From NCBI GenBank assembly GCA_032358165.1, contig JAALGY010000032.1, positions 744,001 to 808,000 on the forward strand: a stretch of DNA of 64,000 bases, written 5' to 3'. Each line of letters starts with the position of its first letter. The stretch's first letter is position 1. The notes beneath the pieces were generated by a model. That model saw nothing but the letters and a program-made list of their open reading frames with translations. It was not told the DNA's origin and ran no database searches. The DNA is from Diplosphaera chodatii (Eukaryota; Chlorophyta; Trebouxiophyceae; Prasiolales; Stichococcaceae). The position numbers and the translations under genes were made by a program. Of the stretch, positions 1-12,200 are shown one piece after another.

Positions 1-2083
1 TGCAAGGGCATCCGCCTCGGACTTTTTGGCAGGCGCCTCCTCGGCATCCGCGGTGCCGCCTTCCCCAGCTGTCGCCGCCTCACCGGCGCCTTCAGCCTGC
101 AGGAGCCCTCGTGCCCTTCAGATGCTTTCCTGACCCCAATGCCAGTAGTCCACAGTCCATGTGAGTACCAAACCACGGGGTATGCCCGTGCAGCACACGC
201 AGAGAGCGGCTGGGTGGGAAGGGCACACCGCGGCGCCCTCGCCCTCGCCCTCCTGCTGCGCGAGCACCTTGTCGTTGTGCTCCATAGCCTTCTCATGCTC
301 CCGCATGAACTCCTGGGCGCCTGGTGCATGGCATGATTGCTGCTCAAAAGACGGTAATGAGGCTGCCGAGATGTGCAGTGTTGCAGCCTGAGGATGCCCA
401 ACGGATGCGCAGGCCAAACAGCAACACAGGCAGAGCTGCAGATTCACGTATAGGTCCCAAGATCATCTTTGTCAGCACACGACATGCACTGTGTACACCG
501 TGACAGTCCCCATGGAGAACTCACGATCTTGTGAGGCAAAGCGCGCGCAGAACATCTCCGTCCTTTGCTCCTCATCGGCAAAGTCCACGGCGGACCACAC
601 GATGCTCTTCTCATTGCCGCTGTGCTCCTGCATCCGCGTCCCTGGCATGACTGCACACAAGAAGGAAGACGTGTCACCTAGTCTGACAGTGATGATGCCG
701 ACCAAGCAAGGCCAGACATGCTCATCATGGTGCAAGCATGCGGTGACGTCATCTCGCAGCACGACGCTGCCTTTACCACCACCAGCAGACCATGCATTGC
801 ACGACTGGATGACAAGACTGCCACGGCCTCACCAATGTGGTTGGCGCGGATCTTCAGGGTCTTGTCCTGGCGCATGAGCAGGCGGATGCGGTCGTTGTCC
901 TTGTGGCGCAGCAGCTTCATGGGACCCACCCCCCGCTCCTTCCACTCGCCGCTGCCCTGGTCATAGCTGCAGGGCAATGCCTCCGGAACAGTCAGCCTGC
1001 ATTACTTCATTCTCATGTGTGCTTAATGCAGCTGAACATCACAGCCAAGTAGATATGCGTATGCAACAGCTGTTCAATGTAGTGTGATTTGTCTCCCTTT
1101 CAGCAGGGTCAAGGAACGGACCGGTATAGCTTGCACTTGAAGTCGGCCATGACCTCCTCGCCCTCCTCTCCAGTCTGCAGCAGCGTGAACATGCGCATGA
1201 TATCCATGCACAGGTGTACGCCGATGGAAGGCTGCATGCACAGCACTGCCATGGCACAACCCTGACATACTGGTCTTGCATCTATCGGTGTACATCTGTA
1301 TGTCGTCGCGAAAGGAAGCATGCTCACCTGCACCTCCACCTCCTCGAGCTGCACCACAGGCTTGAACTCTGCAGAGCAATCCTCCTCGTCAGCGCCGCCA
1401 TCCTCGTCACCCTCTTCCCGCGTCGCCTCACCCTGCGCTGTGCTGCCGCCAAAGCCTGCACAGGGTGCAGAACCTGGTCTATGCATCCATGGGAATTGCA
1501 GGCATGTCGCTCAGACAAGTGTCATGCACAGACCATGCCGCAGGGCTGGTGCAGAAGATGAAGTCATTGCACCCACCTGACGACTGGCCAGCAGCCACAC
1601 CCGAGAAACCGCCGAAGCCACTGCCGCCTCCAAACGTGGAGGCTGAGCCAAAGATGGGCGTGGGCGAGGACTCCTGCAATGCACAGGAAGCGGTCATATA
1701 GACTTGCAAGGTGCTCAAAGTTGGCTTGGCATGGTGTGCCAAAGCAGCTTCCAGCCTTTTCCCTTGTAGATCGATCGCTTGGGAGGACCGTCGAACGCTT
1801 GATAGCTGCATGTACAGCGTGCAGACCACCCTGTGACTTTGCTCAGAAAGCACGTGAAGCGATGGCACTGCAGAAACATGGCCACCCACACGCATAGCAA
1901 CATGTTGAAACTCAACGGCTTTTGAAGTGCATGCGCTCGCATTGCTCATGTCACTGCAGGCAGACAGCCAATACATTGGCCCTTCCTGCTGTGACCTGAC
2001 CCAGCTGCAAAACCAGGTGCAGGATCGAGACACATCATGCACACCTTGGTGGGCTCTGCGGCATTCGATGCCGGCTCGCTCAT
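1..2083 (-). CDS. RanBP1-domain protein with FG-rich N-terminus (Nup50/RanBP1-like), C-terminus cut by window
   Basis: Exons as spliced: 2083-2045, 1673-1577, 1455-1328, 1174-1122, 966-833, 650-525, 320-229, 96-1 and beyond. All junctions keep phase. The start is the ATG opening [13 protein letters not shown]. Exon 2 encodes an FG-rich stretch ([14 protein letters not shown]), then comes an acidic linker and a complete Ran-binding domain: [61 protein letters not shown]-like [10 protein letters not shown] and DFADEE. RanBP1 domains bind Ran-GTP and promote GTP hydrolysis or cargo release at the nuclear pore. After the domain the protein turns Glu/Ala-rich and then acidic and Lys-rich. Plain RanBP1 lacks FG repeats, whereas plant Nup50-like nucleoporins combine FG motifs and this domain, so a nuclear-pore role is possible (inference). 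More than 255 residues are visible. Confidence 0.88.
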
Positions 2084-2238
2084 GATGCTAGCGTGTCTGA
2101 ATGCAAACACAGCGCTGCTACGATATGTGAGAAGAGAGAACGTTGGTTTGCCGCTTCTGCGCATGGGTGTGCAGGTCTCAGTTTCCTGGCCGGGCTGGAA
2201 GCACCGGGCAAGGGCTTGCAACTTCCACCGCCTAGCCT

Positions 2239-2863
2239 TTAATTTGACCCCCCTCTAGGGGGGTCAAATTTGTAACGATGGTTGCGCGTACCGAACAAAG
2301 CCCTAGAGGGTTGCCGAAGTGATGTCGAATCGGTGGCCTACCGATGGCAAGGAGTGTCAACCGGCTGGCAGCGGCTCGGCATGAGCCTTTCACAGGTGAA
2401 TGCAGATGCTACCAGGCCGTGGTGCACTGAGGTATATCACCAAGGCCGCGGGCCGCGTCGAATTTTGCCGTAAGGTCACCCGGGGATAGAAGTTATAAAC
2501 TACACGCAGCTAACGCACTCGCCCAACTTTACGGTATGCGATCTGTTGCACTCTGTGGCCGACACGGACCAGAAGTGGACAGTGCACGTGGAACCATCGC
2601 TGCATTGAACTTCATACAGCCGTTCGCTGTTGCTGCTACGTCATGACGTCGAGAACCACGGGAAGTCGGCGGTGCGGGCCCTGTTGGAGGTTCCGACCGA
2701 TATCAGTGTAGCTTTAACCTAGCCGAACTGTGAGTCGGGTAGTTTTGGCTGATATTGAACTTACTCTACTCTGTGCAATCAATCGGGTGATTGGTTTTCC
2801 CCACTCAAGGACAGCAAAGAAGGGGTCAAATTCGCGTTTCGCCTTGCGAACGCCCCTTGTTAA
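2239..2863 (+). mobile_element. 622-bp repeat copy 1, putative non-autonomous TTAA-flanked DNA element
   Basis: This block is repeated in inverted orientation at about 8139-8761, with two substitutions seen over about 620 bases (near positions 2610 and 2748). One end carries a near-perfect palindrome with 13-base arms (AATTTGACCCCCC facing GGGGGGTCAAATT, 2241-2270). The other end has AATTTGACCCC again about 30 bases in, followed by a small hairpin (CGTTTCGC/GCGAACG). TTAA occurs exactly at both borders (2239-2242 and 2860-2863), as expected for piggyBac-type target duplication. A 63-codon open frame (2282-2473) is identical in both copies but matches nothing I recognise. No transposase is present. 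Confidence 0.7.
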
Positions 2864-3156
2864 ACACGAAATCAATCTTCACTCTGCAAAGTGCTCAGTT
2901 TGAAGTAACCCGCACAACGATTGAGCACAATTAGACATGAAACAAAACACATGGATGCCACAATGTGCAGGTGCGGACATGGCATTATCTGCGCTTCGGG
3001 GCCTACTCTATCTGCAGATTCTGATGAGCCAGCTTGTAGCCACGCTATGCAGTTATGACCAAGCAGCGATGGAATAACTAATGCTAGGCGCGCCGCTGCA
3101 GGCCCCTGAATCCACCTCAAGGAGGTGGAACAGACGACAAGTGCTACCTGCGCAAC

Positions 3157-5662
3157 TTACTCCTCCTCTTCATCTTTCTCAGTCCAGAAAGGAGCATCTT
3201 CATACATTGACTCAGGGCCGAGGCTCTGCTTGAAGGGGTCCGTCTTGGTGACCACGATGCCAGCGAGCAGCCCGCCGCTGATGGCCAGGACTGCCGCAGA
3301 ACGATGTAACCTCCTCAGCATGCCTTCCTCGTGGCGCAACAGTGCAGCTGACTTAGGTAAGCTTCAAGCCTTGTTGCAGCAGTGCGCACCCAGTGTGACG
3401 AGGATGGCCAGAAGCTGGTACCCCCATTGAATATGCCCGTGCTCTATCAGATGCTTGTTCGGTTGGTATGCCCAGTAGGAAGCAACAGCTGCTGACAAGC
3501 CACCTAGCAACCCCGGCATGCCTGCAGAATGCTTGACGGCTGGTCAACAAGGAGGACACCAGCATAGCCGATAGTGCCACAAAGACATTTACATGACGGA
3601 GCTGTATTACGCACCGTGCAGGTTGTGCACGCCACAGGTGTCCTGTAGGATGCAGTACAGAACATTTGTGTTGCAAATCTGAAGATGCCACGTGCAGTCA
3701 GAGTGCCACACATGCAGTGCACGGTGGCAATGAGTGACGCGCTGTATGCTCACCTGCAGCCCAATCCTCTTCTCAAGAGCTGGTCCGATGTGCACATAGC
3801 CAAAGACGCTCCAGATGCCTGCCAACATGCCAAGCCCAAGAGCACCTCCTGGCGCCACCACCATGTTGGCCATTGACCCCACAGCCACACCCCCGGCCAA
3901 TGTGGCATTCTGCAACAGCGCAGGGCGCACGCACCTCTGGCATCAATCATGTCAGACTCACTGTAAACGCTACATAGCACAGATATAGCCCAGTAGCAGA
4001 CAGACAGAGCAGGCTAGCCAATCACCTGGATGTGGACCATGTCGAACTTGTTGCAGAAGTAGCCAGATGCCACGAAAGCAGACAGGCATGCGCCAATCAG
4101 GGATATGACAGTGTTGACAATGCAGTGGAACTGTGCTGTCGATGTCGGGTTCAGTGGGCTGCTTGCCAGCGCTGCAAACACCACGAATAAGTGCTTGCAA
4201 GTCATGGGCATCACAGTTACGTAGCACCCAGCAGCATCTAGCAAGGGTGCAGTGAACGAAGCATCAACAAACGGCAGATCCTGTACACCTCCATTGAATG
4301 AGGGCCAGAAGATCCAGAGGAAAACTGAGCCCATCATTGCAAAGAGATCTGAGTTCCAAGATGCACTGTTCTTCGGTGCATCTGCCGGTGCTTTTGGCAG
4401 CACCTGGCATCGTGAAACGTGCCTTGTTGATATAGTCACTGGCATTACAAGACGTCGCATGTTGCTGCCGTAGGTGAAGCAGATCAAGAAGACAATGGCG
4501 CTCACCATGCTCGCCGCCAAGCCATAAAAGGCACCGAAGGCATGAATCGAGATAGATCCTCCCGCGTCAAGCGCTCTGTGCATATGTGTGCCCATCGTTC
4601 ATGTCGTTGCTATTCTGAAACACCTTTGCGTTTGCTATGTCCCGAGCAGGCGAAGCACAGAAGGGCACTGCTGACTCACCTGAAGGTGGTGAAGACTAGG
4701 TACTGATTTACAGCATACAAGGGGACCTGCAGAGTGTTGGGCAACCATCAGGGTGTTGGGCAACGGAAGGATCTATTGTATGTTTAGTAAAGTGCACTTT
4801 ATCGCAAGAGTGCCCCAGCAAGGTGTTGAACAGTCAGCTTGACTAGCTGTGGCTAACCTGCAGGGCCAGTAGCCAGGCAATCTGAGCTGGCGTTGTACGA
4901 CCCAGCACTGCGCCAAAGGAGATCATGGCGGCGCCGGCAGCAAAGGCCGCATCAATCAGCAACGGGATATCCAGCTGAATCTTGGAGGAGCCACCCAACA
5001 GCATCTGCTGGATGATCCCGCCCACCACGATGAACTCGAGCATCACCTGCACGTGGAGCAGGTATTTGAGTTCATGCCAGGGTACGTGCGGGTCAGCAGT
5101 GTACATCCCGATGGCCACCACAGGAAACATAACCAACAGAACCGTTGTACAGCTTGAACAGCTTTCTGCACAGATGCTCTGACACTGCACACACCAGGCA
5201 GGAAGTGTAGAAGTTGAGCGCAACGGCGCTGTTGGAGTACCGCTTCAGAAAGGTCATCAGGAACCCGAAGCCCACGAAGATCATGATGGATACATGCACG
5301 AACCTGTGGCACGAGTGGCACGTCATGGATCTGATGCTATTGCTGATGCTGGATACTGGCGGGGTATTTTTTGTTTCGCGTGGACGAGGCAACATGTTGA
5401 GAGGTTTGCTTGCAGTTGCACTGGGCTGCTACATGTGCCTTGCTCACCAGGTGTAATGCTGCTGCACAGCCTTATCGCTGGCATGTTCAGTGGAGTACTC
5501 GACCAGCACGCTGAACAGCGCCAACAGCACTGCGGAGAACACGCCCAGCGATGCTGAAAAGCTGCCACGCAGGTTGAAGCCGTCCTTGGAGCCACCCATG
5601 AGCGGCAGCGACTCGAGCCGTGCCTCCACATCAGTGGCCCCATTCATTCTACAAGGTGCCAT
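3157..5662 (-). CDS. Rh-type ammonium transporter
   Basis: Ten exons: 5662-5448, 5303-5193, 5152-4858, 4726-4680, 4575-4289, 4171-4026, 3909-3754, 3642-3615, 3521-3390, 3290-3157, giving 516 residues in continuous phase. The 5193/5152 junction is the least certain because its acceptor is AAG. Rh-family hallmarks are clear: FVGFGFLMTFLKRY, FGAVLGRTTPAQ, DAGGSISIHAFGAFYGLA, SDLFAMMGSVFLWIFWPSFN, NKFDMVHIQNATLAGGVAVG, HPGGAL-like APGGALGLG and DTCGVHNLHGMPGLLGG. The pore His residues of Rh proteins lie in the two His-containing motifs. The family forms trimeric plasma-membrane channels for NH3 (and possibly CO2), with about eleven or twelve membrane segments. The tail is short and acidic (KDEEEE). 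An in-frame ATG at 5647 is an alternative start. Rh proteins occur in green algae but are missing from land plants. Confidence 0.93.
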
Positions 5663-6728
5663 GCATCAGTGAGTAGCTTTTCTCGCAGGGGTCCGTTGTT
5701 GAAAACAACAGGCCACGGGTGGCATCTGGCAGGCAGCAAGCGGCGCAGCGAGTGTGCCAGCGCTGCATGGCAACTCGACGCCTGACGCTGTCGCGACGGT
5801 TCACCACTTCGCCCAGCAGCTGTGACGCTCAAAATTCATGCCGGTCAACGTACACCAGTGGTAGCTTAGCGAATCGCTGGTTTAAATGTGGTGAGGTCCT
5901 GACCTAGGCCGCCCTCCTTGCACGTTCAGCCAGCAGTGACACCCCAAGCGTGGTCTCTTGATGTCCAGTTCCACAACAATAGCCAGTATAGCACAGAGCG
6001 TCCAGTTTTGCTCATGCGTGCAAACTACGGCGCTGGCTGGCACCCGCTCGAGCCGGAAAGAGCGCAAGGTCCACTTGGTGCGTATAATCATGATCGCCAT
6101 GACACAGCAACATGGAAGAGGCGTTAGAATCGCCCTGCCTTCACCCCTTCAGACCGAGCGCCGTTGTAATGCTAGCTCTTGCCACTAATGCTGCCACTGT
6201 TTACACTCGCCTGTGTGGGAGCGCCGAGGGACGGGCCGCGCCGCAAGCAGTGCCGAAAGAACGGCAATTCTGATGGAACAAGACTGCTGACAGGGTTTCA
6301 TGCGTGCATCTGGGTGGGAGTGCGCTCGATCACTGTGCAAATCTCTGATGACTAGTCAGCATTGCGTGGTTCACGAGTTGCAAACCCTACTGGGCCGAAG
6401 AATTTGGCAATCGACTGCACGAGTGCGTGCAGCACCATGCAGAAAGCTGGCAGGGGACTTACTGACACTTGAGACAGTCTGAGCGTAGGCGGTATCGTGT
6501 GCGTGGTGACGGCCACTGAATCTTTGAAAAGTTGCGGAGGCCTCCTGAGCAAGCAGCGTGAGTCTCTGGCTCAGCTGCTGCTACCTGCATCAGGTGAGCC
6601 GATTGTGGCTCATAGAGCCAGGGGGGCAGTGGCAGGGCAGCATCCTGCGGACAGAACATAGAGGCGCCCTTGGCCCACAGCCAACACTAAGCCGCTGTTG
6701 GCGCTGGGCGGGGCAGTAGTGGCGCAGG
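5663..6728. promoter_or_regulatory. Divergent intergenic region, Rh transporter / U1-C
   Basis: These 1,066 bases separate the start codons of two divergently transcribed genes, so the region should hold both promoters and 5' untranslated regions. I see no convincing coding exon, TATA box or RNA gene. Confidence 0.4.
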
Positions 6729-7883
6729 ATGCCACGCTACTACTGCGACTACTGTGAGCTGTAACGTCACAACGGCCCTTTCATTGTGTGTGTGTGTGTT
6801 TGTGTGTGTCGTCTGGTGCAGATATTTGTTCCGAGACACTGAGCACACCCGCTGTTTTTGCGTGCTTGCAGGTGACACCTACCTGACGCACGACAGCGTA
6901 AGCAGGCTCCCGCACTGCTCCGTGTTTTGCACTGTTCCTACATCATACAGTACTGTTCGCTGCGTTGTATTCTGCACTTGCCTACGCTCTCATCTCTGTG
7001 TCGCCTGATGCAGCCGGTCGTCAGAAAGCAGCACAACTCTGGTTTCAAGCACAAGGTAAGTAGTGATGTTACAGTATTGTCTAGATCGGATCAAAGATGC
7101 TTGACCCAATGCCGTGACATCGCCTTTGAACCCTGACATCACGAAGCGCAGGCGAATGTGCGCAATTACTACATGCAATTTGAGGAGACGCAGACACAGA
7201 GTGCGATCGATGACAAAATCATGAGCTTCGTGCAACATGCACGGCCTGCCATGCCGCTGGTACGACCTGCGGTCTGCAAACGCAGCAACGTGCTGCGTGC
7301 TGATGGTGCCTGCGACATATGTCAGCGCTGCATGCATGTTGACAAGGGTTCACTCTGTTCAGAAGCTGACGTGCTGACTTGCTTGCAGCCTGGGCTCGGC
7401 CCGCCAATGCCATTGGGGCATCGGCCGCCGATGGGCATGCCGCCTCCGGGGATGGGCATGCGCCCGCCCATGGGCATGCCACCAGGTTGGCTCAACATGT
7501 CGTTCCTGAGATGGTGATGGCATTCGTGTCATAATTGGTATGTCTCTCGACCATGCACTATCGTCACGTGGGCACAAACGGTAACGTGTTACTTTCATTG
7601 GGTGCGGCAGGCATGCCGCCACCTGGCTATGGGCGGCCACCCATGGGCATGCCACCGCCACAGTTCAGGCCACCGCCAGGTACCCTGCAGCTCAAACATG
7701 CACATGAACAGCAGATGGAACACTCATTACTGTCATGACCAGGCTTCTGTGCTGTTTGCTGCGATTAATGATGATGAGTAGATGCACATGTGTTGTTCTT
7801 GACATTGTGCAGGCATGCCGCCGCCGCAGTATCGCCCGCCGCCACAGCAGCCGCCAATGCAGCAGGCGCCACCTGTGCAATAA
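6729..7883 (+). CDS. SNRPC: U1 small nuclear ribonucleoprotein C (U1-C)
   Basis: Seven exons: 6729-6753, 6872-6897, 7014-7055, 7152-7259, 7389-7485, 7611-7679, 7813-7883, giving 145 residues. The N-terminus is the U1-C C2H2 zinc finger: MPRYYCDYCDTYLTHDSP followed by VVRKQHNSGFKHK, with both Cys and both His present. NVRNYYMQFEETQTQSAIDDK follows, matching the helix after the finger in this family. The rest is the usual Pro/Met/Gly-rich tail (repeats of PPMGMPPPG). U1-C stabilises pairing of the U1 snRNP with 5' splice sites. The first two exons are only 25 and 26 bases and split the zinc finger. Length is close to the family norm of about 160. Confidence 0.95.
6785..6809 (+). repeat. GT dinucleotide microsatellite in U1-C intron 1
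   Basis: About twelve GT units with one TT interruption lie inside the first intron of the U1-C gene. Confidence 0.9.
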
Positions 7884-8138
7884 CGGCCCTATGCATCTCA
7901 TGCACCACCTGGCACCACCTGGAACCTGGCGATGGCAAGTGCAAGACCTTCAGCTTCCTGTCATGCCTAGTCACTCGTCCAGCTACAGCGGTGGCTGTCC
8001 TGCATCTGCAGCTGTTGGCGCTTGAAACGCCCGACTGCAGATCCTCCAAAAGGAATGGCCACTCTTCTGCACAGCAGACCTCGTCACTTCACCGCTATGT
8101 TCGGGCCCAGATTCAGAAGTCGACCAGAAAGCAAGGGG

Positions 8139-8761
8139 AACAAGGGGCGTTCGCAAGGCGAAACGCGAATTTGACCCCTTCTTTGCTGTCCTTGAGTGGG
8201 GAAAACCAATCACCCGATTGATTGCACAGAGTAGAGTAAGTTCAATATCAGGCAAAACTACCCGACTCACAGTTCGGCTAGGTTAAAGCTACACTGATAT
8301 CGGTCGGAACCTCCAACAGGGCCCGCACCGCCGACTTCCCGTGGTTCTCGACGTCATGACGTAGCAGCAACAGCGAACGGCTGTATGAAGTTCAATGCTG
8401 CGATGGTTCCACGTGCACTGTCCACTTCTGGTCCGTGTCGGCCACAGAGTGCAACAGATCGCATACCGTAAAGTTGGGCGAGTGCGTTAGCTGCGTGTAG
8501 TTTATAACTTCTATCCCCGGGTGACCTTACGGCAAAATTCGACGCGGCCCGCGGCCTTGGTGATATACCTCAGTGCACCACGGCCTGGTAGCATCTGCAT
8601 TCACCTGTGAAAGGCTCATGCCGAGCCGCTGCCAGCCGGTTGACACTCCTTGCCATCGGTAGGCCACCGATTCGACATCACTTCGGCAACCCTCTAGGGC
8701 TTTGTTCGGTACGCGCAACCATCGTTACAAATTTGACCCCCCTAGAGGGGGGTCAAATTAA
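8139..8761 (-). mobile_element. 622-bp repeat copy 2, inverted relative to copy 1
   Basis: Reverse complement of the block at 2239-2861. The palindromic end lies outward at 8731-8760 with TTAA at 8758-8761. At the inner border copy 1 reads CCCCTTGTTAA, but here the flank reads GGGGAACAAGGGG, so the second TTAA is missing. It lies about 256 bases downstream of the U1-C stop codon. GCAAGGGGAA (8132-8141) and TTCCCCTTGC (about 8780-8790) form a short inverted pair around this copy, which may be chance. Confidence 0.7.
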
Positions 8762-9282
8762 TAGAACAAGAAGTTCTAATTCCCCTTGCAGAAAGCTTGC
8801 AACCGAGGAGTCATGCGCAATGGGAGTCCCTGCTGACATGTGCAGTCGCTCGAGTCTGGTTGCGACCTTGCGAGCTGATTGACTACTCCACTTCGCTTGC
8901 CAAACCTGCGATGCATCTGTCACATCTGCACTGGGAACACTTCGACACAGAGGGCCGCGTGATGGTGTGACGCCTCCCTCTGCCCTACCAGGTGTGTCAA
9001 CCGGTGTTGTGCCCTAAGCTGGGAGTTGCGCAGCAAGGCGACGGGATTCGGACGGTTCTTGCGAGCAAGGGGGCCATCAGTACTTTCCTGAGTGCTGCGT
9101 TAGTTCTGCCAAAACATGTCTGCCTTTGTTCTCGTCCTCTCAAGCACGGGAACACCCAGTTACCCAGTCACTTAGTTGGGGGTATCTGCAGGTCTTGTGC
9201 TGTGGCAAACGTCTTACGATATTGACCAAGTGCGCTATTATGGTGCAGGGTAGCGTGCGGGTAGAACATCCCGCTTGACAAC
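8762..9282. other. Region upstream of PEX14
   Basis: These 521 bases lie between repeat copy 2 and the PEX14 start codon. They probably contain its promoter and 5' untranslated region. No exon or RNA gene was recognised. Confidence 0.4.
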
Positions 9283-12200
9283 ATGGCCACTGTTGCAGAT
9301 GCCGCTGCCGAGGTTGCCAGCATTGAGTCCGCAGGCGCCCCAAGCCTCCCGGCGGATACGGCTAGCAACGATGCTGTACCCTCTGTGCAGCTTCGCGAGG
9401 ATCAAATCGTCAATGCTATCTCCTTCCTGACCAACCCGAAGGTATGCAGGAGGGCAGCATTACTAATACGTCCTGGGGCTGGTGCATGTCAGAGCATGCT
9501 GCTGTGTCTGTATTTGATTGATGTGCGAGTGCCATCTACCGAGGCCGCAAACCAGTTCCCTGCCATTGTGGCATGTCTGCATGCAGGTGGCGCCTGCTTC
9601 CACCGAACAGAAGCGCAGCTTCCTTATCAAGAAGGGCCTCACGGCTGGAGAGATTGATGAGGCCTTCCGCCGTGCGCCGGACGCCCCGGCAGCAGTTGCA
9701 GTGCTACCCGCACCAGCAATTCTGCCAGCAACAGGCACCAGCCCTTACGCCGCGCCTTCGCAGCCTGGCCAGCAGCAGGTCTGCCTGCCTTGCAAGAGAA
9801 TGCTCGTGACTTACATGTCAATATGCTGCTTCTGCAGCCGCCACTTGCAGGTGATGAGTGCAATGCTATGCATGCATTGCGTGCATGGAGCCCAGAGCAT
9901 ATGCGTGTCATGCCCACTATGTCGTGCATGCAGGCGTACCTCCCCACGCAGCAGGTGTATGCCCAGCAGCCCCAGCAGCAGCCCCAGCAGCCCGGCGGGC
10001 CATACCAGCAAGCGCCTGTGTACAGCCAGCTGCCACAGCAGCAGCAAGGGGCAATGCTCACAGTGCCCGGGCAGCCGCTACAGGTGGCCGGCCCGCCGCC
10101 TGGCCCCCGCTGGACCTCGGTGAGTTGCTCCACTGACCAGTATGTGGATACCACATGTTCGTGGCACAGCAGCAGGGGGAAAATGCGTCCATCAGTGGGC
10201 TGAGCACCCTCTGACCCTGTGAACGCATGTGAAACCGGTGCAGGGTGGTTTCTTTTTGGAACACCATCCACACGGATGCAAACCGAGCAGCACAATCTGA
10301 TGGATCTCCCTTTCACCTCGGCAGGTCGTGTTGGGGCTGACCGCAATTGCGGCGGGCGGCTACGGGCTGCAGCGCCTGGTGGTGCCGTGGCTGCGGGAGT
10401 ACTACGAGCGCTGGGCAGCCGCCCGTCAGGACGGCAAGGACCCTGCCGCCAGCACGCAGTCCAGCCAGGCGCTGACAGCAGGGGAGCAGGGCTCTGCCAA
10501 CGCGCTGGCTGATGCCATCAAGGTAGGCAGAGCAAGATCAGGTCCACTCAGCGCAGGCACAATGGTTGCTCAGCGTAGGTACAACGCACCATTGGCACAG
10601 CTACTGATGTCATCACGACGGGTCACCACGGCGTCCGGCCAGCTGCCTGTCAGCATGGCTAACTGCACTATTGCTGGTCGGAGCCCTGTCAGCCGCTATA
10701 ATGTCACACTGCACCTTGATCGGCGCCACTTGCTTGCGCAGTGCCAGTTATGCAGCATACTGCACTCTTGAGGATTTGCCGGTGCAGATTTAGGTAAAGC
10801 TTACCATGTTGACCGTGCATGTTCGGCATACAGCCTGTTCGGCATACAGCAGTTTCTTCAGCCCAGGATGTATGTTCATTCCATGATATTGCATGCATCA
10901 AATGCCACTGTGTGCCCTGCTGCAGGCGCAGACGGAGCGCATGGAACAGGTGGCGGCTCTGCTGCCGGCACTGCAGGCGGTACTCGCAGAGCTGAAGGAC
11001 CTGCGGAAGCAGGGTGGTGCAGAGATGGCGACCACGGATGTTGCCAAGCTGCGGTCCGACCTGCGTGCGGATGTCCGGTCCGACCTGCGCTCTGAGCTGC
11101 GCACCTTCGTGGAGAGCATCAACGAGTGAGCACACCGTCCAGACATATGCATTACAGACTGGGTGCCAGCATGTAGACCAGCCAGCATACTCGCATTTGT
11201 GCCCACAGCGTGAACATCTCTTTTGCACAAATGTCCATAGCTTGGAAGACCTTTTTTGCATGCATGCTGCCATGACTCCGCATCTGGTGCTGCTGCTGGA
11301 GACGAGATTGCACATGCCCGCCGTTCTTTCTACAGGCTGAGCGCAAGCGCAGCGCCAGCATCTGCGGAGTCGCCAGTGTCCTCGACCTACGGCACGCCAC
11401 AGCGCAGCGCAGCCACCTCCCCTGCGCCGTCCAGAGGTGCCGATATGGCATATTTTATCTACAAGGGTGCTTCCACTACAGGCGTGCATGGTCAGCAGGG
11501 AGTTGAGGCCTCCCATGAGCTGCTTTCGTGAACATCCTTGCCAAATGCCTCCCATATCTGCATCCAGGCAGCCAGCAGGAGCACGGCGGTGGGCGCACCG
11601 ACAGCTACTATGGCGCAGGCAAGGGCGCAACTGCCAACGGTTCAATCCACCACGGCGATGCTCCGGCGTTTGCTACACCTGCAGCAGGTACAGTCTGTAA
11701 CTAAGCCTAGTTGCTGCAGACACGCTGGACACCAAGGGTTCTGCTGGAGATGTAGTTGCTGTTGGACATGTAGCCTTCAAGAATCAGATAGGCTGTTTGA
11801 GTCTCTGTTCACGCCCCCTGGCAGCTCGACCCAGGCAGCCTGTGGATGCTGGAGGGCAGCATCAGTGGCATCAGGTCATGTGTCAACTGATATCTGTTCA
11901 GGGTTAGTGACTCTCTCCTCAGTAGGCACGTCCGCCAGCACGAAGCTCAGCCGCGACGACATACTGGAGATGCTGCAGGCCGGCATCACGCCGCCAGGCA
12001 TCCGCACCGACATCGTCGACACGCCGCCCGACCCATCGGCCCCGCTGAGCGCCGCTCGCCTCGCGCCCCGCGCCAAAGTGTGTCCCTCTGTAAAGTACAG
12101 CGATCCCCTTATACCTCCCTGCCTCATGATGTGTAGGCCTGCCGGCCCCTGGCCCGCCCAGCGGCGGCGGCTCCTGGCTGCACACCGGCAGGGGCGGCGG

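Noticed and set aside
10704..11645. 313-codon open frame on the minus strand
   Set aside because: It is opposite PEX14 exons and introns, rich in Cys and Arg, with no recognisable motif.
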